From: Paracoccus pantotrophus
Lineage (GTDB): Bacteria; Pseudomonadota; Alphaproteobacteria; Rhodobacterales; Rhodobacteraceae
DNA length: 64,000 bases
Assembly: GCF_008824185.1 (NCBI RefSeq)
Contig: NZ_CP044423.1
Span: forward strand, 695,501-759,500
Direction: 5' to 3'
Part shown: positions 16,368-24,822 of the stretch, one piece after another
Layout of the letters: the number at the start of each line of letters is the position of its first letter
Numbering within the stretch: the stretch's first letter is position 1
Made by a program: the position numbers and the translations under genes
Notes under the pieces: model-generated
Told to the model about the DNA's origin: nothing
Database searches by the model: none
What the model saw: only the letters and a program-made list of their open reading frames with translations

Positions 16368-17522
16368 TCACTTGGCGAAAGTGGCGAGATAGGCGATGAC
16401 GGCGGCGCGCTCATCCTCTTTCTTCAGCCCGGCAAAGGACATCTTGGTGCCCTTCATGAAACCCTTGGGGTTTTCCAGGAAGGCGTGCAGCGATGCATCG
16501 TCCCAGACCAGCCCCTCCGAGGCCATGGCAAGCAGGGGCTTGGAATATTTGAAGCCCTCGATGTCGCCCGCGGCCCGGCCGACGATGCCGTTCAGCAACG
16601 GGCCGGTGCCGTTTTTGGCGTCGTCGCCGACCTTGTGGCAGGCGGCGCATTTCTTGAACACCTTTTCGCCCTCGGCCAGCAGCGTCGGGTCCGCGGCGGT
16701 GGCGGCCCCTGCCGGGGCCGGGGCTTCCGGCGCCATGGCGGCGGCCTTGACCACGACCTCGGGCGCGGCGGCGGGGGCGGGTGCCTCGGCCGGCGCGGCC
16801 TCGGCCTTCTTTTCGACCGGCTCGGCAGGTTCGGCCGGTGCGGCGGCCGCGCCCAGGTCGGGCATGCTGCCGGCCGGGCGTCCGTCGGGATCTTCGGGCG
16901 TCACGTTCAGATCGACCGCGCGCTTGGTGATCTCGACCCCGACCGCGCAATCCGTCATGCAGGGCTCTTTCGAGAACAGCGGATATTCGGTCTGGTCGCG
17001 GTCGTCGGGATAGAAGCCCTCGGCATTGGGCAGCACGACCTGGGTGAAGTTCTCGTGCGTCAGGACGAAATCGTCCTCCACCAGCCCGTTGGAATAAAGC
17101 AGGAAGGCGGTGATCGCATAGGTGTCGTCCACCGACAGGGTCTGCGCCGAGCCGAAGGGCATCGAGCGGTGGACATAGTCATAGACCGTCGAGAGATAGG
17201 GCCAGTAGCTGCCGATGGTCTTGACCGGGCGCGGATCGGTCAGGCTGCCGTCGCCGCCCGCCAGCACCGGCCAGCTGTCCAGCCCCTCGGCGAAATCGCC
17301 ATGGCACGAGGCGCAGTTGTCGGCGAAAAGCGCGTCCCCCGTCGCGACATCGCCCGAACCGGGGCGCAGCCCCTGGCCGTCGGGCAGGACCGCGGTGTCC
17401 CAGGCGCTGATCTCTTCGGGCAGGGCCTCGCGGCCCAATCCCAGCTTGTCGGCCATGGCCGGGCCGGCAAGCACCGAGGCCGCCAGCACCGAGCCCAGGA
17501 ACAGCTCAAGCGATTTCGACAT
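16368..17522 (-). CDS. soxD: SoxD, diheme cytochrome c subunit of sulfane dehydrogenase
   Basis: The 384-residue subunit is read from the ATG that yields a signal peptide (LFLGSVLAASVLAGPAMA); a longer frame lies over soxC. It has a first heme site CASCHGDF, then a linker rich in Ala, Pro and Glu (about residues 230-285), then a second module with CAACHKVGDDAKNGTGPLL and GTKMSFAGL. SoxD transfers electrons from the molybdenum subunit SoxC in the Sox(CD)2 complex, which oxidises the sulfane sulfur bound to SoxY by six electrons. The start overlaps the soxC 3' end by 17 nt. The second domain is the C-terminal part found in Paracoccus but shortened in some other bacteria. Confidence 0.93.
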   Translation of the reverse strand: MSKSLELFLGSVLAASVLAGPAMADKLGLGREALPEEISAWDTAVLPDGQGLRPGSGDVATGDALFADNCASCHGDFAEGLDSWPVLAGGDGSLTDPRPVKTIGSYWPYLSTVYDYVHRSMPFGSAQTLSVDDTYAITAFLLYSNGLVEDDFVLTHENFTQVVLPNAEGFYPDDRDQTEYPLFSKEPCMTDCAVGVEITKRAVDLNVTPEDPDGRPAGSMPDLGAAAAPAEPAEPVEKKAEAAPAEAPAPAAAPEVVVKAAAMAPEAPAPAGAATAADPTLLAEGEKVFKKCAACHKVGDDAKNGTGPLLNGIVGRAAGDIEGFKYSKPLLAMASEGLVWDDASLHAFLENPKGFMKGTKMSFAGLKKEDERAAVIAYLATFAK

Positions 17523-18798
17523 TCTCGACCTCCCCGTCGGCCTTGACCCACCAGGTCTGGATGCCGTTGTTGTGATAGACGTTGTTGCGGCCGCGGATGG
17601 CGCGCAGCGCATCCTTGGTCGGCTGGACATAGCCGGTCTCGTCCACGGCGCGCGATTGCAGCAGCATTTCCGAACCATCCCAGTCGATGTCGAGATGGAA
17701 GCGGGTCAGCGCCTTGGGCAGGGCCTGGCCGGTGATCCGCGCCGTGGTCCAGTTCTTGCCGCCGTCCAGCGAGACATCGACGCGGGTGATGCGGCCATTG
17801 CCGCTCCAGGCCAGGCCCGAAATCACCAGCGGTCCCTTGCCGTGGCGAATGGGCACCTGCGGGCTGGGCGAGGTGATGACCGATTTCGCATCCATCACCC
17901 AGGTCCATTTCCGTGCCCGGCCGTCCGGCATCAGGTCGGTATATTTCGAGGTCTCCTCGCGGCTTTCCACAGCCTTGTCATAGATCCCCAGGCGGCGGAC
18001 CCATTTCACCCACATATTGCCCTCCCAGCCCGGCACGACCAGGCGGGCGGGATAGCCATGTTCCTTGCGCAGCGCCTCGCCATTGGCGAAGAAGGCCAGC
18101 ATCACGTCGTCCATCACCTTTTCCATCGGAAAGGAACGACCGTTGGACGAGGCATCCGCGCCCTCGGCGTAAAGCCATTTGCCCTCGGGCTTGACCCCGG
18201 CCTCGGCCAGCAGCACCGACAGCGGCACGCCGACATATTCCATGTTGTGGATCATGCCCTGGGTATACTGGCAGCCCTCCAGCTGCGCGCCGCCCCATTC
18301 CATGCCGCCGTTTGCCGCGCATTCGCAGAATGCGGTGGTGGTGGTGCGGGGGAAGCGCAGCAGATCCTCGAAGGTGAAGACCAGCGGCTTTTCCACCAGC
18401 CCGTTGATCATCAGCCGGTAGTCCTGCTTGCTCAGCTCGATGGCACCGGAATGGTGGCGTTCAAAGGCGCAGCCCTGCGGGGTGATCGTGCCTTCCAGCG
18501 CATGGATCGGCGTGAAGTTGATCGAGGAAACCGGGCTTTCGGTCAGCCATTCCACATATTGCCGCTTCACATGCGATTCGAAATGGATCGGCAAGCCGTA
18601 GGGATGGGCATCGACGGCCTCGCCGAATTCCGAGGCCCAGGGCTGGATCTCGGTGATCAGCGGGTCGGGGGTTCCGGCGGCGCGGGCCAGCCCGGCACCG
18701 GCGACAAGGCCGGCACCGGCCACCGCACCCCCGCGCAGAAAGGCGCGGCGCGAGGTGCCGACGGCGTCCTTGCCGTCCTTGGTGAGCTCGTCTTTCAT
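17506..18798 (-). CDS. soxC: SoxC, molybdenum subunit of sulfane dehydrogenase
   Basis: The 430-residue member of the sulfite-oxidase family has a Tat leader (TSRRAFLRGGAVAGAGLVAGAG), as expected for a cofactor-loaded periplasmic enzyme. LIEKPLVFT-type and FCECAANGGMEWGG segments contain the molybdopterin-Mo ligand region, and the C-terminal ISGLAWSGNGRITRVDVSLDGGKNW part is the dimerisation domain of sulfite oxidases. With SoxD it forms Sox(CD)2, which allows full eight-electron oxidation of thiosulfate to sulfate without sulfur globules. Its presence predicts globule-free oxidation in this organism. The gene follows soxB by 23 nt. Confidence 0.94.
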   Translation of the reverse strand: MKDELTKDGKDAVGTSRRAFLRGGAVAGAGLVAGAGLARAAGTPDPLITEIQPWASEFGEAVDAHPYGLPIHFESHVKRQYVEWLTESPVSSINFTPIHALEGTITPQGCAFERHHSGAIELSKQDYRLMINGLVEKPLVFTFEDLLRFPRTTTTAFCECAANGGMEWGGAQLEGCQYTQGMIHNMEYVGVPLSVLLAEAGVKPEGKWLYAEGADASSNGRSFPMEKVMDDVMLAFFANGEALRKEHGYPARLVVPGWEGNMWVKWVRRLGIYDKAVESREETSKYTDLMPDGRARKWTWVMDAKSVITSPSPQVPIRHGKGPLVISGLAWSGNGRITRVDVSLDGGKNWTTARITGQALPKALTRFHLDIDWDGSEMLLQSRAVDETGYVQPTKDALRAIRGRNNVYHNNGIQTWWVKADGEVENVEIA

Positions 18799-18821
18799 GG
18801 GCGAACGCTCCTTCGTGATTG

Positions 18822-20516
18822 TCAGACCCCGGTCACGGTGACCGAGGTGTTGGGTTGCAGGCGGACGGTGCCGATCTTGCGGATATGCGCCTCGACCACG
18901 TCCCAGATTTGCGGGCCCTCGGTGCCTTCGTTGACCGAAGCCCAGCCGGCGACTGTGTAGGATTTCGCAGGTTCGATGGCCTCGCCCGTGTCGGCCAGCG
19001 CCATGGCGCCGATCCGGCTGCCCATCGGCTTGGACACGTCGATCGCATAGGCCAGCCCGCCCACGCGCACCATGTCGCCGCCCTGCTGGTAATAGGGATC
19101 GGTATTGAAGATGTTGTCGGCCACGTCTTCCAGCACGGTTTTCAGCGTCTCGCCGGTCATCTCGGTGCGGTAGACCGCGCCATAGGTCATCGAGGTGACG
19201 TTGTGGATGTCCTCGCGCGTGATCGCGTCGCCGGGCAAGAGCGTGGTGCCCCAGCGCACGCCCGGCGACAGCGCGATCTGCACGTCGCGCTCGGTGCGGA
19301 TGGCGTCACAGATCAGATCGTCCCAGGAGCCGTTGAAATTGCCGCGGCGGTAGAGCAGGCTTTCGGTGGTGCCGATCCTTTCCTCGAGCTGCGCCTTGAA
19401 GGGCGCGCGCTCGGCGTCGATCAGCGCGGCCATGTCGGCATCCGGCGTGATCACGTCCGAGAAGATCGGGATCAGCTTGTGGCGGAAGCCCATCATCTTG
19501 CCGTCGCGCACGTCCAGGTCGACGCGGCTGACGAATTTGCCGTTCGAGCCGGTAGCGATCAGGATCGTCTCGCCGATCAGGATCGGCTCGGGCACCGCGT
19601 CATGGGTATGGCCCGACAGGATCACGTCGATGCCCTTGACCCGGCCGCCCATCTTCTTGTCCACGTCGAAGCCGTTATGCGACAGCACCACGACCAGGTC
19701 GACGCCCTCGGCGCGCAGCTCGTCCACGACCTGCTGCATCCGTTCCTCGCGGATGCCGAAGCTGTATTCGGGGAACATCCATTTCGGGTTGGCGATGGGC
19801 ATGTAGGGGAAGGCCTGGCCGATGACGCCGATGCGCTGGCCGCCGCGCTCGAAGATCTTGTAGGGCTCGAAGGCCGGCTCGTCCCACTCCACGTCGAAGA
19901 TATTTGCGCCCAGGAAGGGAAACTTCAGTTGCGTCTCGACGATTTCCTTGACCCGCTCGGTGCCATAGGTCCATTCCCAATGGCTGGTCATGGCATCGAC
20001 GCCAAGCGCGTTCATCACATTGACCATGTCCTGTCCCTTGGTCAGGAACGAGGTCATGGAACCGTGCCAGGTGTCGCCGCCGTCGAGCAGGATCGAGTCG
20101 GGCCGGGCGGCGCGGATCGCCTTGACCACGGTCGCGACCCGGTCCATGCCGCCCATCCGGCCATAGCCGCGCGCCAAGGCCTCGAAATCCGGGTAGCTGA
20201 GCGCATAGGCATCGCCCGAGCCGGGCGCGATGCCGAACATCTTCTGGAACTCGGCGCCGGTGACATGGGGCACCTGGCCCTTGGCGTCGCCCACGCCGAT
20301 GTTGATTTCGGGCTCGCGGAAATAGATCGGTTTCAACTGGGCGTGGATGTCGGTCACATGGATCAGCGTCACATTGCCAAAATCGTCGAATTGCAGCAGC
20401 TGGTCCTGGGTCAGCGCCTGCTGCGCCGCCACCCGCGACCATGTCCCGAAACCCGAGGCCCCGACCAGGGCCGAGGAGGCCATGGCGACCTGAATGAACT
20501 CACGTCGGGTAATCAT
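18822..20516 (-). CDS. soxB: SoxB, sulfate thiohydrolase
   Basis: The 564-residue dimanganese enzyme is related to 5'-nucleotidases. The ATG at 20516 gives a Tat leader MITRREFIQVAMASSALVGA; the frame extends well upstream but over the soxA-soxB gap. Metal ligands are seen in HVTDIHAQL, LLDGGDTWHGS, VLSHNGFDVD and LSGHTHDAV. SoxB hydrolyses the sulfate group from the cysteine S-thiosulfonate on SoxY, releasing sulfate. The C-terminal nucleotidase-type domain is complete and ends TSVTVTGV. The soxA-soxB gap is about 120 nt, the largest within the transcribed block apart from soxW-soxX. Confidence 0.94.
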   Translation of the reverse strand: MITRREFIQVAMASSALVGASGFGTWSRVAAQQALTQDQLLQFDDFGNVTLIHVTDIHAQLKPIYFREPEINIGVGDAKGQVPHVTGAEFQKMFGIAPGSGDAYALSYPDFEALARGYGRMGGMDRVATVVKAIRAARPDSILLDGGDTWHGSMTSFLTKGQDMVNVMNALGVDAMTSHWEWTYGTERVKEIVETQLKFPFLGANIFDVEWDEPAFEPYKIFERGGQRIGVIGQAFPYMPIANPKWMFPEYSFGIREERMQQVVDELRAEGVDLVVVLSHNGFDVDKKMGGRVKGIDVILSGHTHDAVPEPILIGETILIATGSNGKFVSRVDLDVRDGKMMGFRHKLIPIFSDVITPDADMAALIDAERAPFKAQLEERIGTTESLLYRRGNFNGSWDDLICDAIRTERDVQIALSPGVRWGTTLLPGDAITREDIHNVTSMTYGAVYRTEMTGETLKTVLEDVADNIFNTDPYYQQGGDMVRVGGLAYAIDVSKPMGSRIGAMALADTGEAIEPAKSYTVAGWASVNEGTEGPQIWDVVEAHIRKIGTVRLQPNTSVTVTGV

Positions 20517-20635
20517 GCCCCGGTTACTCCTGTGCGTTTCGGACAAGACTCTCCCGTCGCGCCAAGGCGCGCCGAAGCATTGCCCTTTCGATTGGTAAGG
20601 AACGGGCCGCCGGCTGGGCCGGCGGCCGCAAGGCT

Positions 20636-21508
20636 TCAGTGCCGGACCGAGACGCCTTCGACCGAAAGGCCGTTGCCGCGCGAGGCGACGTAAAGCTCCA
20701 GCGCCTTGAAGTCGTCCGAGCCGGCCTTGAAGGTCTCGGCGCGGGTGTCGCGGACGCAGCCGACGAAGCGGTGCTGCGCCGTCACCATGCCCGAATCCTT
20801 CAGGCGATAGGTTGGAAAGCCGTTGATCTGGCCCTGGCTCAGGTGGTCGGCGCGGATCATGTTGCCGGCATTGTCCTCGTGGCAATTGGCGCAGGACATT
20901 TCCAGCTGGCCATAGCGGGTATAGTAGATTTCCTTGCCATGTTCCCAATAGGGGGCAGCGGGACCGTCGATCTTGACGTTGACCGCCATGCCGCGCGACT
21001 GAAGCGAGATCAGCGACAGCATGTCCTTCATGTTATCCGAGGTGACGCCCCATTTCTCCAGGCCCATCCGCTCGGTCACGCAGGCGTTGACGTAATCCTC
21101 CATGATCATCAGCTTGCCGGTATGCTCGTCGACCCGCGGCATGACGGCGCGCAGGCCGGCCATGGATTCAGGCCCCTGGTGGCAGCTGGCGCAGCTTTCG
21201 CCGTTGACGCCCATGGCCGCGTTCCACTTGTCGAGGCCGCGATCCACGAAGACCATGGCGGGGTTGTCGAAATCGTCCCGCTCAAGATCCCGCGTGCTGT
21301 CGTCGCGAAAGTGCCAGCCGGAATAGATCGTGTCGAACGTATCGGCCAGAAAGGCGGGCGGTGCGGTCTTGGTCACGATCTCGACCGGTCCGCTGTCGGT
21401 TTCGATGACCAGCCCGTCCTCGACCGGGTCCGCGAAGGCCGCGCCCGCTAGGGCGAGGCCAAGGGCCGTGGCGGCCAAGGTGCCTTTTGTCTTGGTAAAG
21501 CGCGGCAT
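20636..21508 (-). CDS. soxA: SoxA, diheme cytochrome c subunit of SoxXA
   Basis: The 290-residue protein has a signal peptide and two heme sites: CASCH at residues 106-110 and CANCH at 206-210. Cys251 (FVGCVRDTR) is the axial, persulfide-modified ligand that forms the active site. SoxXA joins thiosulfate to the SoxY cysteine oxidatively. Two CxxCH motifs put it in the diheme Paracoccus-type group rather than the monoheme type. AGGAG lies before the ATG; soxZ ends about 34 nt upstream. Confidence 0.94.
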   Translation of the reverse strand: MPRFTKTKGTLAATALGLALAGAAFADPVEDGLVIETDSGPVEIVTKTAPPAFLADTFDTIYSGWHFRDDSTRDLERDDFDNPAMVFVDRGLDKWNAAMGVNGESCASCHQGPESMAGLRAVMPRVDEHTGKLMIMEDYVNACVTERMGLEKWGVTSDNMKDMLSLISLQSRGMAVNVKIDGPAAPYWEHGKEIYYTRYGQLEMSCANCHEDNAGNMIRADHLSQGQINGFPTYRLKDSGMVTAQHRFVGCVRDTRAETFKAGSDDFKALELYVASRGNGLSVEGVSVRH

Positions 21509-21542
21509 CGCGTCTCCTCCCTGGATCTGGATGTTGCGGCGC

Positions 21543-21872
21543 TTAGGCGACTGCGATCGGCTTCACGTCTTCGTAGACGGAGCCGTCGTCGTCATACCAG
21601 GTGAACTTGAACTCTCCGGCCGCATCGACCTTGGCGTCGAACTCGAAATAGGGATTGGTCGAGACCGCCGGGTCGATCGCCACGTCCACCACGTTCACCC
21701 CGTTCAACTCGCAAGTGAAGCGGTTGATGATCGAGCGCGGGATCAGCTTGCCATCGGCATCCTTGCGCTGGCCCGATTCCATCTTGTGCGAAATCAGCGC
21801 CTTGACGGTGACCGTTTCGCCGGCCTTGGCCGAGCTCGGAACCTTCACGCGGGGCTTTGCATCATCTGCCAT
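21543..21872 (-). CDS. soxZ: SoxZ, sulfur-carrier complex subunit
   Basis: The 109-residue cytoplasmic-looking protein lacks a signal peptide, which is normal for SoxZ because it is exported as a complex with SoxY. It begins MADDAKPRVKVPSSAKAGETV and has the immunoglobulin-like beta fold with EFDAKVDAAGEFKFTWYDDDG near the end. It forms the SoxYZ heterodimer that carries the covalent sulfur intermediates. It lies 21 nt after soxY with its own ribosome-binding site. Confidence 0.94.
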   Translation of the reverse strand: MADDAKPRVKVPSSAKAGETVTVKALISHKMESGQRKDADGKLIPRSIINRFTCELNGVNVVDVAIDPAVSTNPYFEFDAKVDAAGEFKFTWYDDDGSVYEDVKPIAVA

Positions 21873-21893
21873 CGTAATCTCCTGTTACTGGAC

Positions 21894-22316
21894 TCAGCCG
21901 CCGCAGCCGCCGATGGTGACTTTGACGGTGGTCTGGGCCTTCACGACCGAGCCATCGGCCATCTTCGCCAGGGCGATCACGTCCTGGGTCTGGGCCAGGC
22001 GGATGCGGGTGGCGGCGCGCTGGTCGGCGGCGGCGGGACCGAAGTTGAAGGTGGCGACCGCCGGCTCGGGGTTGCCCGCGGCCAGCAGCATGATCGCCAC
22101 CGCGCCCGGAGCCTTGACCTCGATCGGCACGGTATTGCCGTTCTCGGCGATTTCGGGCGCGGTCAGGGTCAGCCCGCCTTCGCCCGTCGCAGCGCCGCCG
22201 GTGAAGGCTGCGGTCAACTCGTCAACGGTGCTCGCCATCACGGCCTTGCCCGGCAGGGCGGCGGCGGCAAGCCCGCCAAAGCCGATCCAGAGCGCCTCGC
22301 GTCTTGAAAGGATCAT
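21894..22316 (-). CDS. soxY: SoxY, covalent sulfur-carrier protein
   Basis: The 140-residue protein has a twin-arginine-like leader (LSRREALWIGFGGLAAAALPG) and ends in the swinging-arm motif GGCGG, with the carrier Cys at residue 138. Thiosulfate is attached to this cysteine by SoxXA and stays bound through all steps. The motif is intact, so the carrier should be functional. It is followed by soxZ and preceded by soxX at about 40 nt. Confidence 0.95.
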   Translation of the reverse strand: MILSRREALWIGFGGLAAAALPGKAVMASTVDELTAAFTGGAATGEGGLTLTAPEIAENGNTVPIEVKAPGAVAIMLLAAGNPEPAVATFNFGPAAADQRAATRIRLAQTQDVIALAKMADGSVVKAQTTVKVTIGGCGG

Positions 22317-22356
22317 GTCGTTCTCCTTGGATTGTCGAGCCTGTAGAGATCAGGCG

Positions 22357-22830
22357 TCATTCCTTCAGCGTCACGAGGAAGGCCACGACATCCTCGATCT
22401 GCTGCGCGTTCAGGATGGGGGCCAGCGGCTCGGCCCCGGCCTTGCCGGAAAAGCCGTCGCCGGGCCGGACAAAGCCGTCCACCTTGTAGAAGGCCGGCAT
22501 GAAGGTGCCCTCGAAGGTCATCTTCGCATTGGCGACGATGCCGCGTAGCTGGGCCTCGGTCCAGCGATCGCCTGCGCCGTCCAGCGGCGGGGCGATGGTG
22601 CCCGGAAACTCGACGTCCGGCAGCGCCCCGATCTGGTGGCAGGCCACGCAGTTGCCAAGCGCGTTGGTGGTCATGATCCGCACCCCTTCCTCGGGGTTGC
22701 CTGGGGCGCCGGTCAGGGAAGCCTCGACCGCGCCTTCGACATAGACCACTTCCTTAGGTGCCGTTTCACAGATGGCAGGCGTGGCAATGGCCATGGCCAC
22801 TACCGACGCATACCATAGATGGCTGCTCAT
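22357..22830 (-). CDS. soxX: SoxX, monoheme cytochrome c subunit of SoxXA
   Basis: The 157-residue exported cytochrome has one heme motif CVACH (about residues 61-65) and a distal methionine in GTFMPAFYKVDG. The signal peptide ends near AIC. It accepts electrons released when SoxXA links thiosulfate to SoxY. AGGGAGG precedes the ATG. The 114-nt region between it and soxW is AT-rich and contains a candidate SoxR site, in agreement with the separate soxX promoter known from P. pantotrophus. Confidence 0.93.
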   Translation of the reverse strand: MSSHLWYASVVAMAIATPAICETAPKEVVYVEGAVEASLTGAPGNPEEGVRIMTTNALGNCVACHQIGALPDVEFPGTIAPPLDGAGDRWTEAQLRGIVANAKMTFEGTFMPAFYKVDGFVRPGDGFSGKAGAEPLAPILNAQQIEDVVAFLVTLKE

Positions 22831-22910
22831 GCTGTCCTCCCTGTGCTCTCCCTGGGGTGATGATAGCGAATGGATGCCGATCCTTACAACAGAAATATAG
22901 CAATTTTTGA

Positions 22911-22920
22911 ATATTTATAT
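22911..22920. promoter_or_regulatory. Candidate SoxR site in the soxW-soxX gap
   Basis: ATATTTATAT, preceded by TTGA, lies about 80 nt upstream of the soxX start in a strongly AT-rich stretch (22880-22925). SoxR binding to this intergenic region has been reported in P. pantotrophus. The precise half-site here is inferred from resemblance to the soxS-soxV motif (ATATTnnTAT). Confidence 0.45.
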
Positions 22921-22944
22921 GTATGCCTGTTCGAAAGGGATGAC

Positions 22945-23505
22945 TCAGTTCTTGTGCTCCAGCTCCCGCGCCAGAAACTTTTGAAAATGCTCGCCATTTT
23001 CATAGCCATGCGCGCGCACCCAGGTCAGCAGGGCGCTGGTGGTGCCCTTGCCGAACGCGCCCGGCATCATCGCCACGGCCGCCTGGGCGGCGGTCTTCTC
23101 TGCCGGCACCTCTTCGGGCAGGAAGATCATCGTCGGCGTGAACATGACGCCCCAGCGCACGGCCATGTCCTTTTCCGAAAGGGCGGTGCCGTCGAAATCC
23201 GTGACCTCGACATCGCCGAACAGGTTCATCTGCACGACGAAATAGCCGTCGCGGATCAGCGCATCGATCTCGGGGTCGGGAAAGACCTTCTCGTGCATCT
23301 CGGCGCAATAGATGCAGCCGCGCTGCTCGACCAGGATCAGCAGGCGCTTGTCCTGCGCATTGGCCTCGGCCAGATCCTCGCGCAGATCCTTGAAGGTCTC
23401 GCGCAGCCAGGTGGGCTTGTGCAGGCCGTCGTCGCCGATTTCGGCGGCGGCTGCGGGTGCTGCCGCCAGTAGCAGGCAGGCGGCCAGGGCGCGGATCGGT
23501 TTCAT
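22945..23505 (-). CDS. soxW: SoxW, periplasmic thioredoxin
   Basis: The 186-residue protein has a signal peptide (LAACLLLAAAPAAA) and a thioredoxin fold with the active site CIYC in LVEQRGCIYCAEMHEKVF. It is the substrate of the membrane thiol transporter SoxV encoded upstream and delivers reducing power in the periplasm. In P. pantotrophus SoxV is required for thiosulfate oxidation whereas SoxW is dispensable. It is 13 nt after soxV. Confidence 0.92.
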   Translation of the reverse strand: MKPIRALAACLLLAAAPAAAAEIGDDGLHKPTWLRETFKDLREDLAEANAQDKRLLILVEQRGCIYCAEMHEKVFPDPEIDALIRDGYFVVQMNLFGDVEVTDFDGTALSEKDMAVRWGVMFTPTMIFLPEEVPAEKTAAQAAVAMMPGAFGKGTTSALLTWVRAHGYENGEHFQKFLARELEHKN

Positions 23506-23518
23506 GGTCGGGCTCCTC

Positions 23519-24256
23519 TCAGGTAAGCGTGGCTGTCCAGTCGAAGTTGCGAATCATCCAGTCGGCGATGGCATTGACGGAATTGGTGGCGATCAGGATG
23601 CCGAAGACGATCAGCATCACCCCCATGGCCTTTTCCACATGCCCCATCACCGCGCGGTGCCGCGCGACCCAGGACAGGAACGGTGCCGCGAAGAACGCCG
23701 CCAGCACGAAGGGCAGGGTCATCGCCAGGCCGTAGACCACCAGCAGCAGCCCGCCGCGCCACAACTCGCCCATGCCCGAGGCCACCATCAGGATCGCCGC
23801 CAGCGCCGGTCCCACGCAGGGCGTCCAGCCAAAGCCGAAGGCCAGCCCCATCACATAGGCGCCGATCAGGGTCGAGGGCTTGGCCTCGGTCTGCACCCGC
23901 GCCTCGCGATAGAGCAGGCCGATCCGCAGCACGCCCAGGAAATGCAGGCCGAACAGGACCAGCACTCCGGCCGCCACCCAGGACAGGGTTCCCTTCCATT
24001 GCGCGAAGGCCTGACCCAGCGCCGTGGCGCCCAGGCCCAGCATCAGGAAGATCGTGGTCACGCCCAGGGCAAAGGCCAGCGCGCGCAAAACCATCCGCTG
24101 GCGCGCTCCTGCCGCCACGGTACCGCCGTCGCGCAGTTCGCGCACCGACGCCCCGGCCATGTAGGACAGGTAGAACGGCACCATCGGCAGGATGCAGGGA
24201 GAGAGAAAGGACAGCAGCCCCGCCAGTGCGGCCCCGCCATAGGTGACATCAAGCAT
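23519..24256 (-). CDS. soxV: SoxV, CcdA-type thiol-disulfide membrane transporter
   Basis: The 245-residue membrane protein has six predicted helices and the two redox cysteines of the CcdA/DsbD family: LLSFLSPCILPMVPFYLS near the N-terminus and GWTPCVGPALAAIL in the middle. It carries electrons from cytoplasmic thioredoxin to periplasmic SoxW and SoxS to keep SoxYZ reduced. It is the first gene of the - strand sox transcript and is divergent from soxS over 69 nt. Confidence 0.93.
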   Translation of the reverse strand: MLDVTYGGAALAGLLSFLSPCILPMVPFYLSYMAGASVRELRDGGTVAAGARQRMVLRALAFALGVTTIFLMLGLGATALGQAFAQWKGTLSWVAAGVLVLFGLHFLGVLRIGLLYREARVQTEAKPSTLIGAYVMGLAFGFGWTPCVGPALAAILMVASGMGELWRGGLLLVVYGLAMTLPFVLAAFFAAPFLSWVARHRAVMGHVEKAMGVMLIVFGILIATNSVNAIADWMIRNFDWTATLT

Positions 24257-24317
24257 CGGCTCCCCCCGAGTGCTGCCGGGCTGCCGATGCTTGCCCGGCC
24301 GCCGGCGTTATATTAGA

Positions 24318-24327
24318 ATATTCCTAT
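24318..24327. promoter_or_regulatory. Candidate SoxR operator in the soxV-soxS gap
   Basis: ATATTCCTAT, with TATTAGA before it, forms an AT-rich palindrome-like patch (GAATATTC core) in the 69-nt divergent region and touches the soxS ATG. SoxR is reported to bind this intergenic region in P. pantotrophus. Exact bases are inferred. Confidence 0.5.
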
Positions 24328-24718
24328 GTTCAAATTATGGCGTCAATCCCGTTGTGGAATCTCCCTGCCCAGGCCCCTGCTGCTGGCGCTGCTTGCCGCG
24401 GCATGGCCGGCTGGGGCGGCAGAGCTGCGGCTCTTGATGTTCGAACAGCCCGGCTGCCTTTATTGCGCGCGCTGGGACGCCGAGATCGCGCCGCAATATC
24501 CGCTGACCGACGAGGGCAGGGCGGCGCCGGTGCAGCGGCTGCAGATGCGCGACCCCTTACCCCCGGGCCTGGAACTTGCCCGGCCCGTGACCTTCACGCC
24601 CACCTTCGTGCTGATGGCCGGCGACGTCGAATCCGGGCGCCTGGAAGGCTATCCGGGCGAGGATTTCTTCTGGCCCATGCTGGCCAGGCTGATCGGTCAG
24701 GCCGAGCCGGGGCAATGA
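24326..24718 (+). CDS. soxS: SoxS, periplasmic thioredoxin-like protein
   Basis: The 130-residue protein has a signal (RPLLLALLAAAWPAGA) and the thioredoxin-type motif CLYC in FEQPGCLYCARWDAEI. SoxS reactivates the SoxYZ carrier by reducing its disulfides in P. pantotrophus. The annotated ATG overlaps the candidate SoxR site and has no purine-rich ribosome-binding sequence, so translation from a leaderless transcript is possible. No in-frame ATG follows within the first twenty codons. Confidence 0.9.
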   Translation: MFKLWRQSRCGISLPRPLLLALLAAAWPAGAAELRLLMFEQPGCLYCARWDAEIAPQYPLTDEGRAAPVQRLQMRDPLPPGLELARPVTFTPTFVLMAGDVESGRLEGYPGEDFFWPMLARLIGQAEPGQ

Positions 24719-24822
24719 TCCCCGCGCCCTGGATCCGCGATAAATTGGCCCAGTCCTCCGGTTGGGGTTGCCGCGCGCCGGCTTACCCGGCATTTAGGAA
24801 AGAAGGGAATGGGGATGAGCCC

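Noticed and set aside
14290..17546. Long + strand frames opposite soxF, soxE and soxD
   Set aside because: They are shadows of clearly identified sox genes and carry no recognisable domains.
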